A DNA stretch of 64,000 bases from Gracilibacillus timonensis (GTDB lineage: Bacteria; Bacillota; Bacilli; Bacillales; Amphibacillaceae): the NCBI RefSeq assembly GCF_900086715.1, contig NZ_FLKH01000009.1:124001-188000 (forward strand). Direction: 5' to 3'. Positions 45,086 to 54,489 of this stretch are shown in pieces (within the stretch, counting starts at the first letter, position 1; each line of letters begins with the position of its first letter). The translations under genes and the position numbers were made by a program. The notes beneath the pieces are model-generated. The model ran no database searches and was not told where the DNA came from. It saw only the letters and a list, made by a program, of their open reading frames with translations.

Positions 45086-48000
45086 TTGCTGCGTTTTTTA
45101 TTAGGAAGTGCGACAGTGAATAAAAGTAAACAATGCTTGTCGGAAATACGAGAGGAACTAAAAGAGAATCCTAAGGGTCCGCCTATTATTTATTTAGTTC
45201 CCGATCAAATGACCTTTCAGCAGGAATATGCCTTGCTAAGCGATGAGGATATTAATGGTTCTATACGTGCGCAGGTCTATAGTTTTTCGCGGTTGGCTTG
45301 GCGTGTGATGCAACTGACAGGAGGGGCAACCAAGAAATATATCACGTCGACGGGAGTGCAAATGCTGCTTCGCAAGATCGTTGAAGAACGGACAGAAGAT
45401 TGGAAAATGTTTCAGAAATCCATCGAAAAACAAGGGTTTATTGAACAACTAGAAACGATGATTACTGAATTTAAACATTATTGTGTCACACCTGATATGT
45501 TAGCTGTACAGATGGCGGATATGGCATCGTCACATCATCCGACCGTTAATGAACAAGCCTTACAACACAAACTGGATGACTTATTTTATATTTATCAGCA
45601 ATTAACGGAGGCATTACAGGGGCAATATATGAATAGCGAGGATCAGATGCAGCAGCTAGTTGAAAAATTACACACATCTTCCTTTTTGGAGGGGGCAACC
45701 ATTTACATAGATGGCTTTCACCAGTTTACCCCGCAAGAATTGTTAGTATTAGATGTAATGCTGAAAAAAGCAGATCAGGTTACCGTGACATTGACGTTGG
45801 ATACGGCAAAAAGAGAATCATCCCCTTTAGATTTATTTTATCTAACACATGAGACCTACAGCCAATTAACACAGCTGGCTGATCAGGTCGGTATGCAGGT
45901 GGAGAGTGAGCAAATGCAGCCACCAGAGCACGTGCGTCCTACTTTTCAACATATTAACGATTATTTTGACACTCGTCCTGTACCAAGCATGAATGGCAAA
46001 GCCAACGTGAGGTTGTCTGAGGCAGTTCATCCAAGGGCTGAGGTGGAAGGAACAGCGCAAGAAATCATTCGATTAATCAGGGAACAGGGTTATCGTTATC
46101 GGGATATTGCGATTTTAATTCGCGAGCCGGAAGTTTATCAGGATTTGATAACGACATTGTTTCAGGACTATGATATACCAGTGTTTGTCGATGAGAAGAA
46201 AACGATGTTGAGTCATCCATTAATCGAGACGATTCGCTCCCTATTGGATGTGGTAGAAGGGAACTGGCGCTATGAGGCAGTGTTTCGCCTGTTGAAAGCT
46301 GGCTTTATTCCTGAGGGTGAAGGGGAGTATCGCTTGAATCAGGTGGCCATCGATGAATTAGAAAATTATGTACTAGAATACGGTATGAGGGGGAGATCCA
46401 GCTGGTTATCGGATCGCGATTGGCGTTTTCAACGATTTAGGGGCTTTGACCAACCCGTCCAGACAGATCAAGAACGATTGACACAAGAACGTATCAATGC
46501 TTATCGCAATCAAGTAGCATATGCCTTGGCTGACATAGATAAAAAATTGCGTACCCTGCCGACGATTCAAGAGAAGACGGTAGCGCTTTTTGAGTGGCTG
46601 GAGAACAATCAAGCCCCAGAACGGCTCGAAGCTATCCGGGATCTTTATGATCAACAAGGGAAAGTAGAAAAAGGACGAGAGCAGGACCAGGTATGGGATG
46701 CCATCATTCAATTGTTAGAAGAGATGACGGAAGTTGCTGGCGAGGAATCGATGGACTTAGCGATGTTTCGTAAGGTCTTAGAATCTGGTATGGAGGCATT
46801 ACGTTTCTCTCATGTACCGCCAAGTATGGACCATGTTGTTGTCGGTTCGATTGATCGTTCCCGTATGCACGGAGTGAAGTGTGCCTTCTTACTTGGTGTG
46901 AACGAAGGAACATGGCCGATGAAGCCCGCTGGTGATGGTTTGATTTCGGAAGAAGAACGTACGATTTTACAAATGAATGGTATGCAATTGGCTGCGGGCA
47001 GTCAACGGCAGCTGCTGGATGATTGGTTTTATGTCTATCTGGCTTTCACACTGCCAGCTGACTATTTATGGATCAGCTATCCTATTAGTAACGAAGAAGG
47101 GAAACAAAAGGCGCCATCCCCTTTAATTAAACGTGTGAAGGAATGGTTTCCTGAGCAAATGCCCGGTCTTTTCTTACAAGATCCAGAGGAGATGAACCAG
47201 GCAGAACGTTTTGTGACCACACCTGTCAAAACAAGAGGGGCGCTCACTTCACAGTTAGCCCGCAAATTACGTGGTTATCCGATTGATCCGATTTGGGAGT
47301 ATGTACTAAATTGGTATATGGAAAGATCACCACAACCGTTGCTTGATCAACGAGTATTACAAAGTCTGTTTTATGAGAATAGACCAAGCGATTTGAAGAA
47401 GGATACCGTGGCAGCAATGTATCCCGAGGAAATAAAGGCAAGTGTATCAAGGTTAGAAATGTACCATCGTTGTTCTTACCAGCATTTTGCTAAGTACAGT
47501 TTAGGACTGGAGGAACGTCCTACTTATAAATTGGATGCGCCAGATATTGGGCAGTTATTCCATGAAGCATTAAAACAGATTACCGAGTGGATTCAAAAAG
47601 AAGGGAAACAATTTGCCGATATTTACGATCAAGAAGCAAAGTCTTATGCCCATCGAGCTGTCAGTACACTGTCCCCTGTTTTACAGCACCAAATTTTGCA
47701 TAGTTCTAATCGATATCAATATATTCAACGGAAATTGGAGAGTGTTATTGCCCGCGCTACTTATGTATTAAGTGAACAGGCACGAAAAACCCATTTTTCC
47801 CCCGTTGGTTTAGAGATAGGCTTCGGTTATCCTGATCAACTTGCGCCATTACAGATTGATTTGCCTAATGAGCATCGATTGCTGTTACGAGGCAGAATCG
47901 ATCGTGTGGATCGGGCAGTGGAACAGGATCAACTCTATTTGCGTATCATTGATTATAAATCCAGTGCCAGAGGTCTCACTCTTACGGAAGTATACTATGG

Positions 48001-48556
48001 CTTGGCCCTACAAATGCTCTCCTATTTAGATGTGGTGTTGCAAAATGCAGAAAACTGGTTAGGTGAACCCGCCCAACCGGCAGGGGTATTATATTTTCAT
48101 GTGCATAATCCGATGGTGGCTGCTAATGACTACTTACCGGAAGATAAACTGGAGCAAGAGCTGATGAAAAAGTTTAAGATGAAGGGATTACTCGTCGATC
48201 AAGAAGATATCGTGCGGAAGATGGATACTTCTTTGGACTCGGGGAGAAGTAATATCATTCCAGCCGGTTTTAGTAAGAATGGTTCGTTCTATAAGGGGTC
48301 GGCAGTAGCAGAGCAAGAAGTATTCCGTCAATTACATGATTATATTTATCAGCTAATGGAACGAGCAGGTGTACAGATTACAGAAGGTAAGGTCGACTTA
48401 AACCCATTTCAGCAAGATCAATTAACGGCATGTAATTACTGTGATTTTCGCTCCGTCTGTCAATTTGATCCAACATTAATCGAAAATAATTATCGTAAAC
48501 TGAAGAATATGAAGGATGAAGAAGCGATAGCAGCGATGAAACGAGGTGATATGTAA
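45086..48556 (+). CDS. addB: ATP-dependent helicase/nuclease subunit AddB
   Basis: Subunit of 1156 residues of the AddAB enzyme that resects double-strand breaks and recognises Chi. The helicase-like N-terminal half contains YLVPDQMTFQQEYALL and IDGFHQFTPQELLVLD; the C-terminal nuclease holds IDYKSSARGLTLTEVYYGL, and the Fe-S staple has Cys in YHRCSYQHFAKYSLGL plus the cluster CNYCDFRSVCQFD. The Walker A region reads GSATVNKSK, lacking the usual GKS/GKT glycine. TTG at 45086 is preferred: it lies 9 bases after AGGTG, while the GTG at 45077 is part of that site. It overlaps addA by one base. Confidence 0.95.
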   Translation: MLRFLLGSATVNKSKQCLSEIREELKENPKGPPIIYLVPDQMTFQQEYALLSDEDINGSIRAQVYSFSRLAWRVMQLTGGATKKYITSTGVQMLLRKIVEERTEDWKMFQKSIEKQGFIEQLETMITEFKHYCVTPDMLAVQMADMASSHHPTVNEQALQHKLDDLFYIYQQLTEALQGQYMNSEDQMQQLVEKLHTSSFLEGATIYIDGFHQFTPQELLVLDVMLKKADQVTVTLTLDTAKRESSPLDLFYLTHETYSQLTQLADQVGMQVESEQMQPPEHVRPTFQHINDYFDTRPVPSMNGKANVRLSEAVHPRAEVEGTAQEIIRLIREQGYRYRDIAILIREPEVYQDLITTLFQDYDIPVFVDEKKTMLSHPLIETIRSLLDVVEGNWRYEAVFRLLKAGFIPEGEGEYRLNQVAIDELENYVLEYGMRGRSSWLSDRDWRFQRFRGFDQPVQTDQERLTQERINAYRNQVAYALADIDKKLRTLPTIQEKTVALFEWLENNQAPERLEAIRDLYDQQGKVEKGREQDQVWDAIIQLLEEMTEVAGEESMDLAMFRKVLESGMEALRFSHVPPSMDHVVVGSIDRSRMHGVKCAFLLGVNEGTWPMKPAGDGLISEEERTILQMNGMQLAAGSQRQLLDDWFYVYLAFTLPADYLWISYPISNEEGKQKAPSPLIKRVKEWFPEQMPGLFLQDPEEMNQAERFVTTPVKTRGALTSQLARKLRGYPIDPIWEYVLNWYMERSPQPLLDQRVLQSLFYENRPSDLKKDTVAAMYPEEIKASVSRLEMYHRCSYQHFAKYSLGLEERPTYKLDAPDIGQLFHEALKQITEWIQKEGKQFADIYDQEAKSYAHRAVSTLSPVLQHQILHSSNRYQYIQRKLESVIARATYVLSEQARKTHFSPVGLEIGFGYPDQLAPLQIDLPNEHRLLLRGRIDRVDRAVEQDQLYLRIIDYKSSARGLTLTEVYYGLALQMLSYLDVVLQNAENWLGEPAQPAGVLYFHVHNPMVAANDYLPEDKLEQELMKKFKMKGLLVDQEDIVRKMDTSLDSGRSNIIPAGFSKNGSFYKGSAVAEQEVFRQLHDYIYQLMERAGVQITEGKVDLNPFQQDQLTACNYCDFRSVCQFDPTLIENNYRKLKNMKDEEAIAAMKRGDM

Positions 48557-51500
48557 TGCCGCAATGGACAAAGGAACAGGAAGAAGCAATCTATCAATCT
48601 GGTCAGGACATTTTAGTAGCAGCAGCGGCTGGTTCAGGTAAAACCGCGGTACTAGTGGAGCGGATTATTCAGAAATTATTAAATAAGCAACAGCCAGTCG
48701 ATATCGACACTTTATTAGTCGTGACCTTTACGAATGCAGCGGCACAAGAGATGCGTAACCGTATCGGTGCTGCTATTGAAACGTCGCTTTCAGATAATCC
48801 GCAATCGAATCATTTAAAAAAACAGCTGGCATTGGTGCAAAATGCCTCGATTTCAACTTTGCATGCCTTCTGTATGAATCTGGTTCGTCAATATGCTTAC
48901 CACTTGGATATCGATCCAGGCTTTCGCATTGCCGATGACATGGAAGCTGATTTAATCAGGCAAGATGTGTTGGAGGAATTATTTGAGGGCTGGTATGGGG
49001 AAGAAGACGAGCAGAAACAGGCAGCCTTTTTCTCCGTTGTCGATCGATTTAGTAATGATCGTAATGATCTGGAAGTAGAATCGCTTATTTTGAAAATGTA
49101 TGAGTTCTCGATCCAGCATCCCAATCCTGACCACTGGCTTAAGCAGATGTCACAGGTGTATCAAGTCAATGAAGAGACGCAGGAAGACGAGATTCCCTGG
49201 CTTTCCTTATTGAAAGAAGAAGTTGCCGATCAACTAGGGGTGATGGAGACATTAACCCAGCAGGCATTAAACCTAACTCGAGAAGCAGATGGCCCTTATC
49301 ATTATGCGGAGGCATTAGACCAAGATCTCGTAATGATTCAACAAGCGAAAGGGGCACTGGCTGTGTCTTGGCAAGAAGTAGGAACTATTTTTACGACGGC
49401 TAAATTTAAGGCACTTTCGCGTAAAAAAGTGGACTGTGAAGAAGAAAAGAAAGAACAAGTGAAAACATTGCGTGATCAAGTGAAGAAGCGTTGGAATGGG
49501 ATTGCAACCGATTGGTTTGCCAGAAGTCTGCAGGGGCATCTGCGCGATATGGCAGAACTCTATCCAACGGTTTATGCCTTGACCGAATTAATTCACCAGT
49601 TTAAAGATGCTTATCAAGCAGCCAAACGAGAAAAGGGATTGGTAGACTTTGCCGATTTAGAGCATTTTGCCTTAGATGTTCTCTCGGAAAATAAAGAAAC
49701 ATTACAACCGTCTGCTGTGGCCAAAAGCCTTAAACAGAAATATACAGAGGTGATGGTCGATGAATATCAGGATACCAACTTGGTTCAGGAAACGATCTTA
49801 TCACTAGTTGCCGATCATGATAATGGCGGTAATATGTTTATGGTAGGAGATGTGAAACAAAGCATCTATCGTTTTCGTCATGCAGAACCAAGTCTTTTTA
49901 TTGAAAAATATAACCGCTTTGCCGAACGGGACACTACGGGACGTAGAATCGATCTGGCCAAAAACTTCCGTAGTCGTGAACAGATATTGACAGCAGCTAA
50001 CTACATTTTCAGACAGTTATTCGATGAAAAAGTTGGTGATATTGACTACGATCAAGCCGCTGAATTGATTTATGGCAACAAATCGTATGAAGACATACCG
50101 TTGAAGGAGCCGGAAACAGAAGTAATTGTGATTGATCAAGAAACACAGGAAAACGATGAGGACACAGAAGATATGGAAACAGAGGCCGATTTAGAGAAGG
50201 CGCAACTAGAAGCACGGGCATATGTGGAAAAGATCAAACAATGGATTGGCGCAGATGGAAGTGAGCCTATGCAGATTATTGATAAACAGACCGGAATGGC
50301 GCGGCATGTCGAGTACCGGGATATAGTGATCTTACTTCGTTCGATGACATGGGCGCCCGCCATTATGGAAGAGTTTAAAAAACAGCATATTCCAATATAT
50401 GCCGAATTATCAACGGGTTATTTGGCGGCGATTGAAATCCAGGTTATGATAAGTCTGTTAAAGGTGATTGATAATCCGAGGCAGGATATTCCGTTAACTT
50501 CTGTGTTAAAGTCACCTATTGTCGGCTTGAACGAAGATGAACTGGCTCAGATCAGACTGAGTAAGAAGGGTGTTTCCTTTTATGAGGCCTTGCAAACATT
50601 TATCAAAATAAACGATCATGAGACAATCCAGACATTTATCGATCAATTAGCAGTATGGCGATTGGAAGCCAGACAAGGGGCTTTATCCTCCTTGATTTGG
50701 CAAATCTATCAAGAAACTGGCTACTATGATTTTGTCGGCGGAATGCCAGGTGGACGGCAGCGGCAGGCCAATTTACGTGCCTTATTTGATCGTGCCAAAG
50801 GTTATGAGGCTACATCGTTCCGAGGTTTATTCCGGTTCTTGCGCTTTATTGAGCGTATGGAAGAGAAAGGGGATGACTTAGGAGCAGCCAAAGCATTGGG
50901 CGAGCAAGAAGATGTCGTACGGATTATGACGATTCATAAAAGTAAAGGGTTGGAATTCCCGGTCGTCATTGTTGGTGCTATGAATAAACAATTTAACCAA
51001 CAGGATTTGCGTGCCAAGTATTTACTGCATAAGGAACTGGGTTTTGCCACCAAATATATCGATCCAGTTAAACGAATTATGTATCCCACCTTGCTATTTC
51101 ATGGTATTAAAAAGGAAATGCAGCGTGAGATGCTGGCAGAAGAAATGCGCGTCTTATACGTGGCATTAACACGTGCGAAAGAGAAACTTGTCTTAGTCGG
51201 TACGGTTCCCTCTTTAGAGAAGAAAAGGAAAAAATGGGAAGATATCATTACACATCAAGACTGGGTGCTCCCGTCCTATTATCGTTTAGAGTCGCTAACC
51301 TATTTAGATTGGTTCGGAGCAACTCTGCTCCGTCATCAAGACGCTGTTGCATTGAGGAATACAGATAGGTCATTACAAGTCCCTGTAGAGATTATGCAAG
51401 ATGCCTCTCAGTGGAAGATTACCCCGGTGCATCAGAGCCAATATCATAGGATAGAGGAGAGTGGTCGTGATCAAATCCAATCCTTACATGATTCCATCAA

Positions 51501-52260
51501 TCAGTGGGAAAAGCTGGATCTACCTGATGAGGGCATGGCTAACAAGGTAGCCTCGCAGTTGGAATTTGCCTATCCGTTTCAAGATGCGGTTTTTTATCGT
51601 GCCAAACAAACAGTAACGGAAATGAAACGTCAATATGAAATGAAAGATAGCTATAGTGACGAACAAATTATCGATACCTTCCGTTCCCCTATCCGCAAAC
51701 GCCCGCGCTTTATGCAAAAAGAGCGGCAGTTATCTAGGGCGGAGATTGGTACAGCTATGCACACGGTCATGCAGCACCTGCCTTTGGATCGGGAATGGAC
51801 ATTATCTGGTTTAGAGGAATATATTGCCCACCTGGAAGCGGATGAAATGATCACGAATGATGAGGCCGAGGTGATCGATACTTCTTCAATACTGCATTTT
51901 TTCGCAACCGATATGGGCAAGCTGCTGTTAAGAGCAGATAAAGTCGAGCGTGAGGTGCCGTTTAGTATGACATTACTGGCAGATGAAGTCTATCCCAATT
52001 GGCAAGAACAGACCAAGGAAAGGATTTTTCTGCAAGGTGTGATCGATTGTGTGATAGAAACCGATTCGGGATTATTATTACTAGACTATAAAACGGATCA
52101 CATCACAGATACACAAAGCGAGATGCTAGAAGAAAAATTGAAACAACGTTATCAGCTGCAGCTTGATTTATATGCAAAGGCACTAGCTGAGATATGGAAG
52201 AAGCCTGTGACGGAAAAATATTTATACTTTTTTGATAAAAGCCTGTTACTAGAAGTGTGA
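48556..52260 (+). CDS. addA: ATP-dependent helicase/nuclease subunit AddA
   Basis: Motor and nuclease subunit of 1234 residues. UvrD-type helicase motifs are intact: Walker A AAAGSGKTAVLVERI, VTFTNAAAQEMRNRIG, VMVDEYQDTN, GDVKQSIYRFRHAEP and RIMTIHKSKGLEFPVV. The C-terminal RecB-type nuclease has RAEIGTAMHTVMQHL and LLLDYKTDHI with the catalytic Asp/Lys. The ATG is in the TAATG overlap with addB, indicating translational coupling. In B. subtilis sbcD and sbcC follow; here the convergent gerP operon comes directly after. Confidence 0.97.
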   Translation: MPQWTKEQEEAIYQSGQDILVAAAAGSGKTAVLVERIIQKLLNKQQPVDIDTLLVVTFTNAAAQEMRNRIGAAIETSLSDNPQSNHLKKQLALVQNASISTLHAFCMNLVRQYAYHLDIDPGFRIADDMEADLIRQDVLEELFEGWYGEEDEQKQAAFFSVVDRFSNDRNDLEVESLILKMYEFSIQHPNPDHWLKQMSQVYQVNEETQEDEIPWLSLLKEEVADQLGVMETLTQQALNLTREADGPYHYAEALDQDLVMIQQAKGALAVSWQEVGTIFTTAKFKALSRKKVDCEEEKKEQVKTLRDQVKKRWNGIATDWFARSLQGHLRDMAELYPTVYALTELIHQFKDAYQAAKREKGLVDFADLEHFALDVLSENKETLQPSAVAKSLKQKYTEVMVDEYQDTNLVQETILSLVADHDNGGNMFMVGDVKQSIYRFRHAEPSLFIEKYNRFAERDTTGRRIDLAKNFRSREQILTAANYIFRQLFDEKVGDIDYDQAAELIYGNKSYEDIPLKEPETEVIVIDQETQENDEDTEDMETEADLEKAQLEARAYVEKIKQWIGADGSEPMQIIDKQTGMARHVEYRDIVILLRSMTWAPAIMEEFKKQHIPIYAELSTGYLAAIEIQVMISLLKVIDNPRQDIPLTSVLKSPIVGLNEDELAQIRLSKKGVSFYEALQTFIKINDHETIQTFIDQLAVWRLEARQGALSSLIWQIYQETGYYDFVGGMPGGRQRQANLRALFDRAKGYEATSFRGLFRFLRFIERMEEKGDDLGAAKALGEQEDVVRIMTIHKSKGLEFPVVIVGAMNKQFNQQDLRAKYLLHKELGFATKYIDPVKRIMYPTLLFHGIKKEMQREMLAEEMRVLYVALTRAKEKLVLVGTVPSLEKKRKKWEDIITHQDWVLPSYYRLESLTYLDWFGATLLRHQDAVALRNTDRSLQVPVEIMQDASQWKITPVHQSQYHRIEESGRDQIQSLHDSINQWEKLDLPDEGMANKVASQLEFAYPFQDAVFYRAKQTVTEMKRQYEMKDSYSDEQIIDTFRSPIRKRPRFMQKERQLSRAEIGTAMHTVMQHLPLDREWTLSGLEEYIAHLEADEMITNDEAEVIDTSSILHFFATDMGKLLLRADKVEREVPFSMTLLADEVYPNWQEQTKERIFLQGVIDCVIETDSGLLLLDYKTDHITDTQSEMLEEKLKQRYQLQLDLYAKALAEIWKKPVTEKYLYFFDKSLLLEV

Positions 52261-52287
52261 GCATAAGGAGAACGATTCTCCTTATGC
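52261..52287. terminator. Shared hairpin between addA and gerPF
   Basis: GCATAAGGAGAA / TTCTCCTTATGC stem with a three-base loop. Its right arm includes the last codons of gerPF. T-run weak on both strands. Confidence 0.6.
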
Positions 52288-52500
52288 ATTTCCGCCAATA
52301 ACTTGATCAACGGCATCGGGATCGATTGCATTGGTAATATTAAAACCTGTGTTGGTGTTTAAGAAATCGCCTGTATTGTTTGCACCTGCTCCAGTAGCTA
52401 CTTTAGAAGCACTCTTAGGAGACAGGTAAAAGCTGTCACCAAAATTGATGATTCCTCCATCAACACCATTAATTTTGATGGGTCCAACGATGGATGGCAA
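52282..52500 (-). CDS. gerPF: Spore germination protein GerPF
   Basis: Protein of 72 residues, the last gene of the gerP operon. PSIVGPIKINGVDGGIINFG and DSFYLSPKSASKVATGAGAN are typical. GerP proteins lie in the inner coat and are needed for germinant access to receptors. TTG at 52500 is chosen over GTG 52509 because it follows AAAGGACG at suitable spacing and gives the family length. Confidence 0.9.
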   Translation of the reverse strand: MPSIVGPIKINGVDGGIINFGDSFYLSPKSASKVATGAGANNTGDFLNTNTGFNITNAIDPDAVDQVIGGNA

Positions 52501-52558
52501 GGTGATCACGTCCTTTTTTATTTAATAGATAACCTTGAGGTGCATGAAACTTGCTGGG

Positions 52559-52927
52559 TTAATCTGGGTCGACAATGCGTATATGCTTGAGTCGGGCAAT
52601 CGAATGCACGTGCTGACTATTTCCGAGTTGAATGACAGCAGAAGAGGAGGCAGCTGAAACATCGAGAGAATGAATATCAATTCTTGGGCACAACATATGA
52701 TGATCGCCATAGGTTAAGCTGTAATTAGGAAGAAAAGGAATAGATTGTTGGAAAAAAGAATCGTCTTCAAAGGAAAAGCTTTTGTCTGATGAAATACCAC
52801 CTTCTTTTTGAACAGCGATTACATTCACACTAGGTTCTGTGAAGCTGGTATCTCCTATTTGTAATATGGAACTATAGGCAAGACTGTCGAGTTTCAGTTG
52901 TTGTACGTTAGTCGTCCGTGTTTCCAA
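52559..52927 (-). CDS. gerPE: Spore germination protein GerPE
   Basis: Protein of 122 residues within the six-gene gerP operon. TTNVQQLKLDSLAYSSILQIGD and IQLGNSQHVHSIARLKHIRI match the GerPE type, with two related beta segments. It starts inside the end of gerPD (20-bp overlap). It acts with the other GerP proteins in spore-coat permeability. Confidence 0.88.
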   Translation of the reverse strand: METRTTNVQQLKLDSLAYSSILQIGDTSFTEPSVNVIAVQKEGGISSDKSFSFEDDSFFQQSIPFLPNYSLTYGDHHMLCPRIDIHSLDVSAASSSAVIQLGNSQHVHSIARLKHIRIVDPD

Positions 52928-53102
52928 GCGGGATCAACCTGCCTTCCGCTGCCCCAACAATATAGGACTCGGGAGGTGTATCGAATAAAGAGGCCAGTTG
53001 AATATGACAGCTGTCTCCAGCTATGAATAAAGAAGAACCAGAAATGCCTAAGATAGAAATATTTCCTACACCTAATTGCCTGTTATTTACTTGGTAATAC
53101 AT
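52908..53102 (-). CDS. gerPD: Spore germination protein GerPD
   Basis: Protein of 64 residues in the usual gerP order. MYYQVNNRQLGVGNISILGI and LFDTPPESYIVGAAEGRLIP are recognisable. It overlaps gerPE and starts 4 bp after gerPC ends; AGGAGTGACGTT precedes the ATG. Confidence 0.88.
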   Translation of the reverse strand: MYYQVNNRQLGVGNISILGISGSSLFIAGDSCHIQLASLFDTPPESYIVGAAEGRLIPLGNTDD

Positions 53103-53106
53103 AACG

Positions 53107-53643
53107 TCACTCCTTCTGCTGATTACTAAACCAATTTTTCAGTCCTTGTTGCCATTCCTTTTTTACATGCTCAAGGATGTGTTGGGGTAAATCTGTCGGG
53201 GGAACATTGGCTTGTTGATAGTATGCGATACGGTTGGGCAACTGTTGTTTCACATCTTGGATTAATGTTTGTCGAAAATCATCCTCAAGTGGGTAATTAT
53301 ATTGCTGCTCAAGCGAATGTACATAACCTGGGAGTTCATTGTCTGCATCTTCTACTAAAGTTTGATGTACAGAAGGAAAGGGCGTTTGACCTTGCGAGGG
53401 ATTTAACGAAAGGTCTTCGCTACTTTGTAAATCTTCTGGCGTCATCCCAATATGAAGAGTTCCATCTAAGCGTTCAATTTTTAGTTGATCGAAATGGTAT
53501 TCCAGTTTTTCGATGGAGGTTTTGGCCTGTTTATTACTCTCAAGCTGCTGAATTCGGTTCTCTAAGGAGTGACTATATTGATAGAGTTGCTGCACTTGTT
53601 GCTGCAGTTGTGTTATATAATGCATTATCAGCTGATTGCTCAT
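53107..53643 (-). CDS. gerPC: Spore germination protein GerPC
   Basis: Protein of 178 residues. The N-terminal part is a coiled coil (HYITQLQQQVQQLYQYSHSL, then NRIQQLESNKQAK), and the C-terminal part ends in LPQHILEHVKKEWQQGLKNW. Length and position match GerPC, thought to organise the GerP assembly. AGAAGGAGTGATAACG precedes the ATG. Confidence 0.9.
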   Translation of the reverse strand: MSNQLIMHYITQLQQQVQQLYQYSHSLENRIQQLESNKQAKTSIEKLEYHFDQLKIERLDGTLHIGMTPEDLQSSEDLSLNPSQGQTPFPSVHQTLVEDADNELPGYVHSLEQQYNYPLEDDFRQTLIQDVKQQLPNRIAYYQQANVPPTDLPQHILEHVKKEWQQGLKNWFSNQQKE

Positions 53644-53668
53644 TCGTTATCACTCCTTCTGACATCTG

Positions 53669-53875
53669 TTAGAAAGGGGAAAGAGGTACTAATGACTCAC
53701 TAGCTTCTCCTGCTGCCGTTGCTTGTTCTGCAGCTGTCGAATACCCGCCCGTGTTGTATAACTGTGAGAGAGTTTGCATACTGCCAGTACTTCCTATTTG
53801 CAGAACGGATGAATTAGTGATACTGCCAACCTTGAGAAAATGAATATAAATCGATTGATTAACGGTTATATGCAT
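53669..53875 (-). CDS. gerPB: Spore germination protein GerPB
   Basis: Protein of 68 residues: ITVNQSIYIHFLKVGSITNS followed by SSVLQIGSTGSMQTLSQLYN is the GerPB signature. It starts 11 bp after gerPA ends, with AGGTGATTTC upstream of the ATG. Confidence 0.9.
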   Translation of the reverse strand: MHITVNQSIYIHFLKVGSITNSSVLQIGSTGSMQTLSQLYNTGGYSTAAEQATAAGEASESLVPLSPF

Positions 53876-53886
53876 GAAATCACCTA

Positions 53887-54105
53887 CTATATTCCAGATA
53901 TATTTTGATCAAATTGATCGTTATCTACCATCGTTGTTTGTGCATTTTCAAGATGCACACGGATTCCATCGCCTGTGTTGAATGACCCGCCACCTGCAAA
54001 GGTTTTGGCTTGAGTGTAAGGCTGGATTTTATAGACATCTCCAATATGAAAAATACTGGAAGAACCAATGTTAATCACCTTTACTGCACCAACAATTGCT
54101 GGCAT
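53887..54105 (-). CDS. gerPA: Spore germination protein GerPA
   Basis: Protein of 72 residues and first gene of the operon. MPAIVGAVKVINIGSSSIFH and GDVYKIQPYTQAKTFAGGGS are typical; it is similar to GerPF, as usual. ATG 54105 follows TTAGGATGATGTAT; upstream in-frame ATGs at 54111 and 54114 are inside that site. A sigma-K promoter is expected but I could not pick out a convincing one; a MITE-like element lies 37 bp upstream. Confidence 0.9.
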   Translation of the reverse strand: MPAIVGAVKVINIGSSSIFHIGDVYKIQPYTQAKTFAGGGSFNTGDGIRVHLENAQTTMVDNDQFDQNISGI

Positions 54106-54141
54106 ATACATCATCCTAACATGGTTACATCATTTTGACGT

Positions 54142-54274
54142 ACTATATAAGCTGAAAGGCGTGTGAATGGTGATTCACACGAATGGATCAAACAAGATAT
54201 TATCAAGAAATAATGTAAGCAAAGACTTGTTTGTCACACGTCTTTGTTATATTGATAAGTTCAACTTATATAGT
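54142..54274. mobile_element. MITE-like element, copy B
   Basis: A 133-bp element with terminal inverted repeats ACTATATAAGCTGAA and TTCAACTTATATAGT (14 of 15 bases pair), containing a further palindrome GTGTGAAT-4-ATTCACAC. About 103 bp match copy A at 25778 in the opposite orientation. It sits in the promoter region between gerPA and the DUF418 gene. No coding potential. Confidence 0.75.
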
Positions 54275-54489
54275 TGCAGGCGTTGCAACAAATGATTTCG
54301 GAGGAACGAGTTACGTAACCCCAAAAGTCTGCGGTCTTAGCCTACCAATCTTAGATTATGCGAGTACAGGCTTGGGTGTGAACAGAAATCGATTTTCGGA
54401 TAGAAGAAACGCGTATGACATTACAATCGATAAATAGGATTCTAAACTGTCTGTGTTTCGTTTAAAATTTAATAAAGGAGTCGATATCA

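Noticed and set aside
53223-53672. 149-codon plus-strand frame opposite gerPC
   Set aside because: Antisense shadow of gerPC; the gerP order and ribosome binding sites fix the minus strand.
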